DNA from: Desulfogranum marinum
GTDB lineage: Bacteria > Desulfobacterota > Desulfobulbia > Desulfobulbales > Desulfobulbaceae
Assembly (NCBI RefSeq): GCF_016918565.1
Contig: NZ_JAFFQD010000001.1
Location: 186,001-250,000 of the forward strand
Direction of reading: 5' to 3'
Length of the DNA: 64,000 nt
Both the position numbers and the translations under genes were made by a program. Below are positions 54,814-63,431 of this stretch, in pieces. Within the stretch, counting starts at the first letter, position 1. Each line of letters opens with the position of its first letter. The notes under the pieces were generated by a model, which ran no database searches, was not told where the DNA came from, and was given only the letters and a program-made list of their open reading frames with translations.

Positions 54814-55515
54814 TCAATGCTCCAGTTTGATTCCCATCCCTTCAAAAATATACAACAAACCAAATCCATACCATACTGTATAGAGGACATAAAAAATAAG
54901 GGCACCGGCCAAGAGCACCATTCCTTCTTTCACAGGCTTTACCTCTACCTTATAAAAATTATACGCCGGTTCGACTGCTTTGCTCATGGATTTTTTCAAA
55001 AACTTTGCCTGGCTAAATTTTTTAGCCTGGTTCAGGTCTCTTTCCATGGCCTGGAGAACCAGATACCAACCATGTAGCACAGCCAATTCGTTCATGTCGT
55101 ATTTGGCAGCAATAACATTGCCGACATTATCATACATCAGGTCGGCATCCTCAAGAATGATGGTGATAATATCTGCAAAATCGCCCTTCACATCAAGCTC
55201 CACCCCCACAGCATTGGCAGAGATGCGGTTGACTGTAAGCAGGCTGGCCACTCTCTCTGCCTGCTGCGGAGAACCCATAACCAAACTGGCAGAATACGTG
55301 GTGCCGGCATACGACTGTGCCTCCTGCATCTGCTCCTCAATGTAATACGCAGAGCCCTTGGCCAATTGATTAAAAAAATTATCTAAATAATTTAATCCAT
55401 TAACCTTTTGTCCATTTGTTCCTGGAAAAATTGGCGTAAAAATTATCGCAAGTACTGCGATAAAAGTGAAAACCATAATTATGCCACGTCGTTTGAGATG
55501 TGCATTATCGTTCAT
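54814..55515 (-). CDS. Two-helix membrane protein of the TSUP cluster, uncharacterised
   Basis: A 233-residue protein: one N-terminal helix (IIMVFTFIAVLAIIFTPIFP), an extracytoplasmic domain of about 165 residues and a C-terminal helix (GMVLLAGALIFYVLYTVWYGFGLLYIF). No family recognised. Its ATG overlaps the stop of the TSUP gene (ATGA), so it is probably a dedicated partner of the transporter. Confidence 0.8.
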   Translation of the reverse strand: MNDNAHLKRRGIIMVFTFIAVLAIIFTPIFPGTNGQKVNGLNYLDNFFNQLAKGSAYYIEEQMQEAQSYAGTTYSASLVMGSPQQAERVASLLTVNRISANAVGVELDVKGDFADIITIILEDADLMYDNVGNVIAAKYDMNELAVLHGWYLVLQAMERDLNQAKKFSQAKFLKKSMSKAVEPAYNFYKVEVKPVKEGMVLLAGALIFYVLYTVWYGFGLLYIFEGMGIKLEH

Positions 55516-56810
55516 GATACGTAGACCTCCTTCTCAGATTTCAACACTTTGAGATTTGTGAAAAAACTCCAGAAAACCCAAACAGCAAATGCGCTAATAA
55601 TGACAAAGAAACCAACAGTACCAACAAGATATAAAATGTTGAGTACTTGCGGAGATACATCCACATACCCCATCTTGACCATTTTTGCAGGCAAAGCGCA
55701 GGCACGGTTAAAAAAGCCGGCACTTACCGTAATTGCATAAAAAGCACAGATAGTAGTACCGGACACTACTTTAGTCACAATAGAACCGATCTGGATGCCG
55801 ACCAAAGAGCCAAGCAACATGCCCATCGCCAGTGTATAAAAAATAAAGCCATAAATAGCGTACTGGGTGATTGAGCCATAGCCTGCGGTAAAAACAATCT
55901 GAAAAATATCTGTGCCGACAGTGGTCATGGAAGAAACCCCCAGCCCGTAAACAAAGATGGGGAAGGTGAGGAAACCACCGCCGACGCCCATGATAGCAGC
56001 AGCCAGGCCGACAATAAAACCTGCGGCAATCAAAAAAACAGCAGAGATCTTACGCCCACCAGGAGTCACACCTTTATCAAAAGTCAGCATCGGCGGAATC
56101 TTTACGGATTGTACTTTTTTACCAAGAGGAGGAACATCATCAACCCCACTTGGTTGAACAAGGTCTGCATCCATGGAGATATTTTTTCTGCGTACTGTTT
56201 TATACCAGTCTGTCAGTGCATAAAATGCAAGGAAGCCTAGCATAAAGACATAAATCAAGGTGATAAACATATCACTGAGTACGGGATTTAAATCGTAAAG
56301 GGCCCGGTTTATATAACCGCCCACAGTGGTGCCGCTGATTGCTCCGATCAAAAAGGTGACAGCCAGAGATACAGAGATATTCCCCATTTTACGGTGCAGC
56401 ACAGAACCCATGATTGCCTTGGCAAAGATGTGAAAAAGATCCGTACCAACGGCAAGTATACCTTTCACGCCCACACTCATAAGTGCCGGAGCAATAATAA
56501 AACCACCGCCGGCCCCTATGCATCCTGTTATCAAACCAGCGCAAAGCCCCACCAGAATTGATGCTCCGAAAATAAGATTTGTATAATGCGATGGGCCGTA
56601 AGCTGATTTGCCACCTATAAACGACGGCAGAGCACCGCTCACACTATCAGCAAAGGCAATCCCGCCTAAAATTACGGGGATCAACAGTAGGCCGAGAATG
56701 AACAGCCGCTTTCGACTGCGCAAAATGGTATTTGATACTTCTAACTCCCAATTAGCCTGTGCCCTGGCTCCCACCATCATGAATTGGTACAAGTTACGAA
56801 AAAAAGACAT
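55512..56810 (-). CDS. TSUP (TauE/SafE) family anion transporter
   Basis: A 432-residue membrane protein with two repeated halves: LCAGLITGCIGAGGGFIIAPALMSVGVKGILAVGTDLF and GLAAAIMGVGGGFLTFPIFV...GTDIFQIVF (in pieces). These GxGGG...GT motifs are the TSUP signature. Such proteins move sulfite, sulfonates, sulfoacetate, sulfate or related anions. In sulfate reducers several TSUP members are expected. A long cytoplasmic loop (about 225-270) separates the halves. AGGAGG precedes the ATG. Confidence 0.93.
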   Translation of the reverse strand: MSFFRNLYQFMMVGARAQANWELEVSNTILRSRKRLFILGLLLIPVILGGIAFADSVSGALPSFIGGKSAYGPSHYTNLIFGASILVGLCAGLITGCIGAGGGFIIAPALMSVGVKGILAVGTDLFHIFAKAIMGSVLHRKMGNISVSLAVTFLIGAISGTTVGGYINRALYDLNPVLSDMFITLIYVFMLGFLAFYALTDWYKTVRRKNISMDADLVQPSGVDDVPPLGKKVQSVKIPPMLTFDKGVTPGGRKISAVFLIAAGFIVGLAAAIMGVGGGFLTFPIFVYGLGVSSMTTVGTDIFQIVFTAGYGSITQYAIYGFIFYTLAMGMLLGSLVGIQIGSIVTKVVSGTTICAFYAITVSAGFFNRACALPAKMVKMGYVDVSPQVLNILYLVGTVGFFVIISAFAVWVFWSFFTNLKVLKSEKEVYVS

Positions 56811-56906
56811 AATTTCCTCCTCATTGTTGTTTGCTTACGCATCAAAATCTGTAACTATCCAGCGAATAATTGATAACTTCGATCTGCAACTGTTCAGCAG
56901 TGCTTT

Positions 56907-57335
56907 TTAGCTTGGCATAGCCATATGCTTTTTAACTTGCGCCAGTTCTATCTTTTCCATCTGAGTTCGTTTTCGTTCATATGCAGCATCCAGAACCTCA
57001 ATCAGACGTTCCACATCCATGGGCTTCATCAGGTAGTCAAAAGCACCATGCTTGATGCCATCAATGCCTGATTCTACCGAAGCATGCCCGGTGAGCATGA
57101 CAACCTCGGTCATAGGTGCTTTTTGTTTGGCCTCTTTAAGGGTCTGGATGCCGCCCTTGCCCGGCATCTTTACATCAAGTAAAACTACATCATGCTTGTT
57201 TGGGTTCAACATATCCAAGGCAGTGTCACCATCCCCTGCCCCCTCGCATTCCAGCCCTCGTTTGTGTAATTTCTTAATCATAATGTCGCGAAAGTCAGCT
57301 TCATCATCAACTACCAAAATGCTGTAATTACTCAT
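56907..57335 (-). CDS. Stand-alone receiver next to the kinase
   Basis: 142 residues, one receiver domain: VVDDEADF, phospho-Asp54 in VVLLDVKMPGKGG, LTGHAS and YLMKPMD. A charged helical tail follows, no DNA-binding domain. AAAGGAGA ribosome site. Directly after the Cache kinase gene (12 bp), it is the natural phosphate acceptor of that kinase. Confidence 0.93.
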   Translation of the reverse strand: MSNYSILVVDDEADFRDIMIKKLHKRGLECEGAGDGDTALDMLNPNKHDVVLLDVKMPGKGGIQTLKEAKQKAPMTEVVMLTGHASVESGIDGIKHGAFDYLMKPMDVERLIEVLDAAYERKRTQMEKIELAQVKKHMAMPS

Positions 57336-57347
57336 TTTTATCTCCTT

Positions 57348-59003
57348 TTAATCGTGATGGGTTAATTGCCGTAAAGGGATAGTTATGGTAAAAACACTCC
57401 CCCCTTCTGTTCTGTTTGCAGCTTCAATGTTTCCTCCCAGTGATTGAATAATATTTTGACTGATAGACAATCCGAGTCCGGTCCCTTTGCCCTGCTCCTT
57501 GGTGGTAAAAAAGGGATTCCAAATCTGTTTCATCACCTCCGAACTGATCCCCGGACCGTTATCGACGACTTGAATATTGATGCTTTGTTCCGTACTTGAG
57601 GTTGTAATGTCCACCTGACCGTCATGCCCCACAGCATCGAGGGCATTATCAATAAGATTAAGCAACACCTGTTGCAGTCGATGCCCTTCGGTAATGGTTG
57701 CTGGAAGCTCCGGGTCAAGGTGGAGGTTGACTTTGATATTGTTGTGTTCAGCCTCTTTCTGGAGAAAGGAAAGGGTTTCTTCAACCAGTGCATTAGTCTC
57801 TACCGGTTCCTGTTCGGCACGTATCTTTCGGGAAAATCCTAAAAGCCGATGGGTAATGACCGCAGCTCGCTCAACATGATGTTTCATTTTGTTAATGGTG
57901 GTCACATACTCATCATAATTTTTTAATGCCTCAGGCTCTTCCTCTGGAAGCAGTTCTTCCAGCCAACCAATCTGTGCCATAATCATCTGCAAGGGATTGT
58001 TGATTTCATGCGCTACCCCAGCAGCAAGGCGACCGACATTTGCCATTTTTTCAATATGTGCCATCTGTTGATCCATCACTGCTGTTTCTCTATCCGTGCC
58101 CGCTATTCGCGCCACAAAGAGACGGCTGAAATAATAGGCAATGGCAAGAAAAAAAGAGGCGGTAGCAAGAATGATCAACAATGTATGCTGCCGATGGTCG
58201 TAGTAGGCTGTCAACATGTCCGGGATGTACACCTTGAACATGAGCAACCATTTGCCATTGTCCAGCCAAGTGGTTGCATATATCGTGTCGCCTAGCTGTA
58301 CAACTTCAGCACCGCTGTGGTGACGAATGAGTTTTCTTTCAGGTTCCGTGATTGCCTCTGCTCTCTGAAGACTGGGCGTCTGTAGAGCTCCCGTTGTATT
58401 AACAATAAAGGCGTCTCCATGTGTCCCCACCTGGGCACTATGAAGTAATGAATTAAAAGCACTCGAATTTATAGTGGCTCGTAGTACGTAGCTTTTAAGA
58501 GGGTCGGTCAAGGCAACAACAAAATGAGGTAGGTTACGATAGCCACTGAAGATATCACTGACGTAGACGCTCCGCTCCAACACCTCCCTAAACCATGGTT
58601 GATCCGTATACTGTTTGCCGGTTACCTGTTCACGGTAAGGTCCCACATAGGCTAACTGCCTGCCACTTGCAGCAATGGTCTGCAGATCAACAATGGCTCC
58701 GGATTTGCTGGCCGCAAGAAACAACCGGTCCAATGTATCGATATTACTGAAATCGTCAGGTGGAAAAAGATTGATCAGGGTGTTTAGCAAGTCAATTTGA
58801 TGTTTCAAAAAATTATTGATCACGTCGCGTTGATGGACAATGATTTGGCTCGCATTTCCTTGAATATCCTGGATGGCGACCTGCCTGGAATTGTAGACAG
58901 AGGTGATAGCGATGATCAAAATCGGGATGATACCGCAAATAAAGAATCCTCCAGCAAGTAACTTTTGCAGTTTCTTATAATATTTTTCTTTATGCTGCCT
59001 CAT
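57348..59003 (-). CDS. Cache-domain histidine kinase of the TSUP cluster
   Basis: A 551-residue membrane kinase: helix 1 (LLAGGFFICGIIPILIIAITSVY), dCache sensor (about 40-275), helix 2 (TLLIILATASFFLAIAYYFS) and, without a clear HAMP or PAS, the kinase core: GRLAAGVAHEINNPLQMIMA with the phospho-His, NLIDNALDAVG, DNGPGISSE, GKGTGLGLSI. It ends right at the receiver gene. The start overlaps the stop of the upstream HTH/pseudo-receiver gene (ATGA). Signal unknown; an anion of the TSUP substrate class is plausible. Confidence 0.93.
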   Translation of the reverse strand: MRQHKEKYYKKLQKLLAGGFFICGIIPILIIAITSVYNSRQVAIQDIQGNASQIIVHQRDVINNFLKHQIDLLNTLINLFPPDDFSNIDTLDRLFLAASKSGAIVDLQTIAASGRQLAYVGPYREQVTGKQYTDQPWFREVLERSVYVSDIFSGYRNLPHFVVALTDPLKSYVLRATINSSAFNSLLHSAQVGTHGDAFIVNTTGALQTPSLQRAEAITEPERKLIRHHSGAEVVQLGDTIYATTWLDNGKWLLMFKVYIPDMLTAYYDHRQHTLLIILATASFFLAIAYYFSRLFVARIAGTDRETAVMDQQMAHIEKMANVGRLAAGVAHEINNPLQMIMAQIGWLEELLPEEEPEALKNYDEYVTTINKMKHHVERAAVITHRLLGFSRKIRAEQEPVETNALVEETLSFLQKEAEHNNIKVNLHLDPELPATITEGHRLQQVLLNLIDNALDAVGHDGQVDITTSSTEQSINIQVVDNGPGISSEVMKQIWNPFFTTKEQGKGTGLGLSISQNIIQSLGGNIEAANRTEGGSVFTITIPLRQLTHHD

Positions 59004-59530
59004 ATCTGCCTCTGTACACAGTTGGAGATAAACGTTGTGAAATCGATATTCCTGTCTCCATGAAAGCTGTAGACAGGCACATCTTTCATCAATGTTGCTT
59101 TGATGCTGCTTTTAGTAAGGCACTCATTGCACTGGCCAAAAAGCAGAAAAATGATATCTGGATTAAAGGTCATTATTTTCAAAGAGGTGCATGAATCCTC
59201 CTCAATAAAATCCAAGATAAAGGATGTTTTCGATCTGAGCTTGTAAAGGACCTGGATGATTTCAGCAGAAAAGCCTTCGGGCATGATGCGTTGCAAAAAA
59301 ATAAAGAGGATTTTTTTTGCATTACCCTGCAACAACCCATCGGGGATAGGAATATTGTATTGAATCAAGTGTTGGACAAGATCACGGGAACGTACAAATG
59401 TATCCTCTTCTTTGGTGATGACCGGAATCAACCCTTTGTCTATCCACCGTTTAAAACGCTGCTCAGAAACACAACTGACCAAAGCCGCTTTTTTGATCGT
59501 CAAATATTCCCATGTACTGTGATATGGCAT
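59000..59530 (-). CDS. Helix-turn-helix protein with pseudo-receiver domain
   Basis: A 176-residue protein. The first 60 residues (LTIKKAALVSCVSEQRFKRWIDKGLIPVITKEEDTFVRSRDLVQHL, in pieces) look like a MerR/excisionase-type helix-turn-helix. The rest has receiver-like strand-helix order (KKILFIF, LRSKTSFILDFIEEDSC, PDIIFLLFGQCNECL) but no acidic pocket or phospho-Asp in the right context. It is the first gene of the cluster, 65 bp after a strong -24/-12 promoter match. Confidence 0.6.
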   Translation of the reverse strand: MPYHSTWEYLTIKKAALVSCVSEQRFKRWIDKGLIPVITKEEDTFVRSRDLVQHLIQYNIPIPDGLLQGNAKKILFIFLQRIMPEGFSAEIIQVLYKLRSKTSFILDFIEEDSCTSLKIMTFNPDIIFLLFGQCNECLTKSSIKATLMKDVPVYSFHGDRNIDFTTFISNCVQRQI

Positions 59531-59593
59531 TTGTTGATCCCCTACCCATTACATCCCAGATGTTTATCCATTGGTTGCTGTTATTTTTTTCAT

Positions 59594-59610
59594 CGCAAGA
59601 GAGGGGCCAA
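59594..59610 (-). promoter_or_regulatory. Sigma-54 (-24/-12) promoter of the TSUP/PEP-synthase-like operon
   Basis: Minus-strand TTGGCCCCTCTCTTGCGA matches TTGGCACG-N4-TTGCW at the key GG and GC with exact 10-bp gap and at TTGGC and TTGC. Start near 59583, leader about 50 nt. The divergent genes 59854 and 61065 encode a kinase and a sigma-54 activator. The remaining gap (59611-59853) has an inverted pair TTCACATT...AATGTGAA (about 59638 and 59683) that could be an enhancer site. Confidence 0.65.
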
Positions 59611-59853
59611 ATAGTACAAAAAAAACTTTCTGCCATTTTTCACATTAATTCCAATTAGTAAGCAGACATCGGTACTGAAAAATGTGAATAAATCAAGAGC
59701 TGCCCTTATGTAAAGCTACGGTAACAGTCAGCCCCACACCCGCAGTAACAACTTGATATTTAGAGATTTTTACTAAACGTATAGAATAAGTGACAAACAC
59801 TGCTTTTTTTGATAACGTCTGTGTACATGTGGTGACATGCAAAGGGGACACAA

Positions 59854-61068
59854 ATGACAAAAGATACAATCAAGATACTTGAAAGACAGCGGGAAGACCT
59901 TGTTGTTCGCGTACTGAAAAAGCATGAGGAAATTGAGGCGAATCGTTCGTTTACGGAAAGGGTTCTTTCGAGTATTTCCGAGTTGTTAGTGGTCTTTGAT
60001 TACACTTTCAAGGTGTTGCAGGTTAACCAGGAATTTTTTAAAAAAACAGGGCTGCAGCCTACTCATGAGGCAACCCTTAGCGTAGAGGATCTTGCTGAGC
60101 CGGAAGTCGCAAAACATATCCGAAGTGCATTTGGCAACGGAGAAATTGAAGAGCTGGAATTCAATCTGCAAACAAAAGAAGGCAGTCTTCCAGTGAAGGC
60201 CAGGGGATCAACCCTCACCAATCCGGAAGGACTATCCCTGCACATGCTTATCTGTTCGGACTGCAGTGAATTTTATGAGCTCATTAATCGCCTGCAGGAA
60301 GGGCAAAAACAACTCATCCATTCAAGCCGCCTGGCAAGTCTTGGTGAGATGACTGCAGGCATAGGCCATGAATTGACCCAGCCGTTGAATGCGATTCTGC
60401 TTTTAGCCCGCAACTGCAGTAGAGCAATGGAGCACCCTGAGCAGCATAAGGAAATGCTGAAGGAAAATATTGATATAATCATCGACAGGGTTAACAAGGC
60501 CTCCTCTATCATCAACACCATGCGTAGTTTCGGCTGTAAGGTTGAGGAAGACCTGGTTCCCATAGAAATTAACCAGTTAACTCGTAAAACCCTTCGTTTT
60601 CTTGAACCGCATTTGCAACTCAACGAAATAGAGACTGATCTCCACCTCTCAGATACACCCTGTTACTTTTTGGGTGTTGATGTACGTATAGAGCAGGTGT
60701 TGCTCAATCTTATTCAAAATGCCATCCAAGCCATGGGCTGTGAGCCAAACCCGGTTCTTACCCTGACAACGCATATTGCACCCTGGGTGAACCCCAGAAC
60801 CATGCGCAAAGAATCGCATGTTATTATCCAGGTAAAAGATAATGGTGTCGGTATCCATGACGAGCAGTTGGAAAAAATATTTGATCCTTTTTTTACAACC
60901 CGTACTGTAGGGACGGGGATGGGCCTCGGCCTGTCCATTGTTGAAAGAATTCTCAACAGTTTTTCTGGGTTAATACAAGTAGAAAGCACCTTGGGTGAAG
61001 GGACCTGCTTTACTGTGGCCATACCGGAATACGAAACAGACGAGGCTGCACAGGAAGAGAAAATATGA
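59854..61068 (+). CDS. Soluble PAS histidine kinase paired with the sigma-54 regulator
   Basis: A 404-residue cytoplasmic kinase: a coiled-coil start, a PAS domain (about 30-140), the dimerisation helix LGEMTAGIGHELTQPLNAIL with the phospho-His, and an ATPase domain with NLIQNAIQAMG, VKDNGVGIHDE and GTGMGLGLSIV. No membrane helix. The stop overlaps the regulator start (ATGA). It probably senses redox or a metabolite and phosphorylates the next protein. Confidence 0.93.
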   Translation: MTKDTIKILERQREDLVVRVLKKHEEIEANRSFTERVLSSISELLVVFDYTFKVLQVNQEFFKKTGLQPTHEATLSVEDLAEPEVAKHIRSAFGNGEIEELEFNLQTKEGSLPVKARGSTLTNPEGLSLHMLICSDCSEFYELINRLQEGQKQLIHSSRLASLGEMTAGIGHELTQPLNAILLLARNCSRAMEHPEQHKEMLKENIDIIIDRVNKASSIINTMRSFGCKVEEDLVPIEINQLTRKTLRFLEPHLQLNEIETDLHLSDTPCYFLGVDVRIEQVLLNLIQNAIQAMGCEPNPVLTLTTHIAPWVNPRTMRKESHVIIQVKDNGVGIHDEQLEKIFDPFFTTRTVGTGMGLGLSIVERILNSFSGLIQVESTLGEGTCFTVAIPEYETDEAAQEEKI

Positions 61069-62477
61069 TAAAAACAGCCACTCAACCTTCCGCCCCTCTC
61101 GTTCTAGTTGTTGACGATGATATTTTTCTCCTGGCTGCCATCAGCCAGACCTTATCGCTCAATGGTTACCAGGTTCAAACCTGCAGCAGCCCTCTTGAGT
61201 CCTTGCAGCGGATCGAGGAACAAACATTTGGTGCTGTACTGGCTGATATCCGTATGCCCGAGATGAACGGAATCACGTTACTGGAAAATATAGTCCAAAA
61301 AGACAAGGACCTCCCCGTCATATTAATCACAGGCCACGGTGATATCAGCCTGGCCGTGGAGGCCATGAAAAAAGGTGCATACCATTTTCTGCAAAAACCG
61401 GTAGATGAGGATCTGATAATTGCCACCCTTGAAAGAGCTATAGAACGGAGGCAGTTGGTTTTAGAAAATCTGCAGCTCGAAAAAAAGCTCCAGGCAAGCA
61501 ACGCAAACAGAACGCGTTTCTATGGGCTTGTCGGTAATCATCCGGCAATGCATGAACTGTATACCATTATCGAAACCTTTGCGGTGGAAAGCGATCCGGT
61601 ACTCATTATAGGCGAAACAGGTACCGGCAAAGAGCTTGTTGCACGAGCGCTACACGAAATCAAACAGGATAAAGCCCCTTATGTGGCCGTTAATATGGGA
61701 GCAATTCCTGCAGAAATGATAGAATCGGAACTTTTCGGCTATGAAAAAGGTGCTTTTACAGGTGCAGTACAGCGTAAAATCGGCAGATTTGAATTTGCCG
61801 GAGGCGGAACAATCTTTCTTGATGAAATCTGCTCCATGCCTGCTCAGCTTCAGTCAAAACTCCTCCGCGTACTGGAAGAAAGAAATTTCTGTCGCCTGGG
61901 TAGCAATGAGCTCATCCCCATGACCGCACGGATCGTTGCAGCAACCAATAAAAACCTGGAAGAAGAGGTTGCCAAGGGTCGGTTTCGGCAGGATTTGTTT
62001 TTCCGCCTCAACGTTTTACCCATCCACCTCCCCCCGCTGCGTAAGAGGAAAGAAGACATCCCTTTGCTTGTCGATTATTTCCGGCGGGAATATTGTGATT
62101 CCCATCCAGAAAAACCTGCAGCCCTCCCCAAAAATCTGATCAAGGAGTTCTGTGAAAATGACTGGCCTGGAAATATCAGAGAATTACGCAACGTAGTGCG
62201 CCGCCACTGCGTACTCGGGCTTGGGTGTGCGCAACAAACAACTGACAAGGGGCAGCCCCCCTCTTTTTCCCAGCCAATCGTATTTGAACATGACTGCCCT
62301 CCATGGAAAGAGTTCATGGAACAACAGGAAAAGCACTATCTGGAAACCGTTTTACATGCAGTAGCCGGCAAGGTCACAACAGCTTGTAAAGCAATGGGTA
62401 TTTCAAGAAAAAGTCTTTATGATAAAATTAACAAGCATGCAATAAACCTGGAAGAAGTAAGAAGAAAGCCTCAATAG
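61065..62477 (+). CDS. Sigma-54-dependent response regulator of the TSUP cluster
   Basis: A 470-residue NtrC-family activator: receiver with VVDDDIF, phospho-Asp61 in VLADIRMPEMNG and LQKPVD; AAA+ domain with GETGTGKE, EKGAFTGAV and FLDEICSMP; and C-terminal Fis-type helix-turn-helix AGKVTTACKAMGISRKSLYDKI. The GAFTGA loop for sigma-54 contact is intact. It should activate the divergent operon from 59530 leftward, which has a matching promoter. Confidence 0.95.
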   Translation: MIKTATQPSAPLVLVVDDDIFLLAAISQTLSLNGYQVQTCSSPLESLQRIEEQTFGAVLADIRMPEMNGITLLENIVQKDKDLPVILITGHGDISLAVEAMKKGAYHFLQKPVDEDLIIATLERAIERRQLVLENLQLEKKLQASNANRTRFYGLVGNHPAMHELYTIIETFAVESDPVLIIGETGTGKELVARALHEIKQDKAPYVAVNMGAIPAEMIESELFGYEKGAFTGAVQRKIGRFEFAGGGTIFLDEICSMPAQLQSKLLRVLEERNFCRLGSNELIPMTARIVAATNKNLEEEVAKGRFRQDLFFRLNVLPIHLPPLRKRKEDIPLLVDYFRREYCDSHPEKPAALPKNLIKEFCENDWPGNIRELRNVVRRHCVLGLGCAQQTTDKGQPPSFSQPIVFEHDCPPWKEFMEQQEKHYLETVLHAVAGKVTTACKAMGISRKSLYDKINKHAINLEEVRRKPQ

Positions 62478-62485
62478 TACGCATG

Positions 62486-62536
62486 GTGCAGGTTTGAGGT
62501 GTAATCAATCAAAGAGTGAGCAGCACCGTGAGTTAC
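62486..62536. repeat. ~50-bp dispersed repeat, copy 2
   Basis: ATCAAAGAGTGAGCAGC-A-CCGTGAGTTAC with preceding CAGGTTTGAGGTGTAAT, matching 48671-48720. Confidence 0.55.
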
Positions 62537-62695
62537 CCCCGTGCGTAATTACCAATTTCAGCTCGATTTTTTTTATTCACTTTCCCGTCTTTTGTAGTAT
62601 CAAGCCAACCATCAAATGCTCTATGATAACAGTATCAAAATTGAATATTCTATAAATGAGCCCGTTGATTTACTGTCCTCTCGCCCAATCTCTCG

Positions 62696-62714
62696 GAGTC
62701 TAGCGCTTACCTCG
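62696..62714. repeat. Single inverted unit of the GGTAAGCG...ACTCCG family
   Basis: CGGAGTCTAGCGCTTACC is the reverse complement of GGTAAGCGCTAGACTCCG, close to the 17-bp unit at 10705. The gap 62537-62927 holds nothing else that I recognise. Confidence 0.5.
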
Positions 62715-62927
62715 TTATGCTGAAAAAATAATCATCGGAATATCAACTATATGCCTGTGGTTATTTTTTAAGCATGCCTTGACCTTGAACGAAAACCCTA
62801 GTAAATCAACAGACTCATAAATGATATTCACAAAATCACACTATGGTAACAATAAATGCTTACATGTTCCGGCACACACGGTTGAATATTTTGACAAAAT
62901 CAAACTTACATTCTTTTACGGAAAATA

Positions 62928-63410
62928 ATGGCTGCTAAAAAAAGGGTTGAGTTACCGATCATCGGTTGGCGGGAGTGGGTCAAGCTTCCCGACCTTGGGA
63001 TTAATAAAATTAAAGCAAAAGTTGATTCAGGAGCACGCTCTTCATCCATACACGCTTTCAATATCAAAACATTTCATAGAGATGGCGAACAATGGGTACG
63101 CTTTAGCATTCATCCCATCCAACGCTCGAAAATGGACGCTCTCGACGTGGAAGCCAAAGTGCTGGAATCCAGATCGATCAAAAGTTCAAACGGAATAGCA
63201 AAAATACGGCCGGTCATCCTGACGAAAATTGAGTTGCTGGGGAAAATTTGGGAAGTGGAATTAACTCTTGCAAGTCGTGATAATATGGGATTTAGGATGC
63301 TCTTGGGACGCGAAGCCTTTAGGAACCGATTTCTTGTTGATTGCGGTAGGTCGTATTATGGCGGCAAGCCCGAAAAACAGAAGAAAACCAACACAAAAAA
63401 TCGAACATAA
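62928..63410 (+). CDS. rimB: RimB-like retropepsin-fold protease (ATP-dependent zinc protease family)
   Basis: A 160-residue protein with the family start IIGWREWVKLPDLGINKIKAKVDSGARSSSIHAF (in pieces). The DSGA at residue 33-36 is the aspartic-protease-like active motif, and MLLGREAFRN follows near residue 125. RimB trims or helps the RimK-made glutamate tail in other bacteria. It lies 21 bp upstream of the ATP-grasp gene and probably forms an operon with it. A Lys/Thr/Asn-rich tail closes the protein. Confidence 0.85.
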   Translation: MAAKKRVELPIIGWREWVKLPDLGINKIKAKVDSGARSSSIHAFNIKTFHRDGEQWVRFSIHPIQRSKMDALDVEAKVLESRSIKSSNGIAKIRPVILTKIELLGKIWEVELTLASRDNMGFRMLLGREAFRNRFLVDCGRSYYGGKPEKQKKTNTKNRT

Positions 63411-63431
63411 TATAGAGGTTAAAGTATACAC

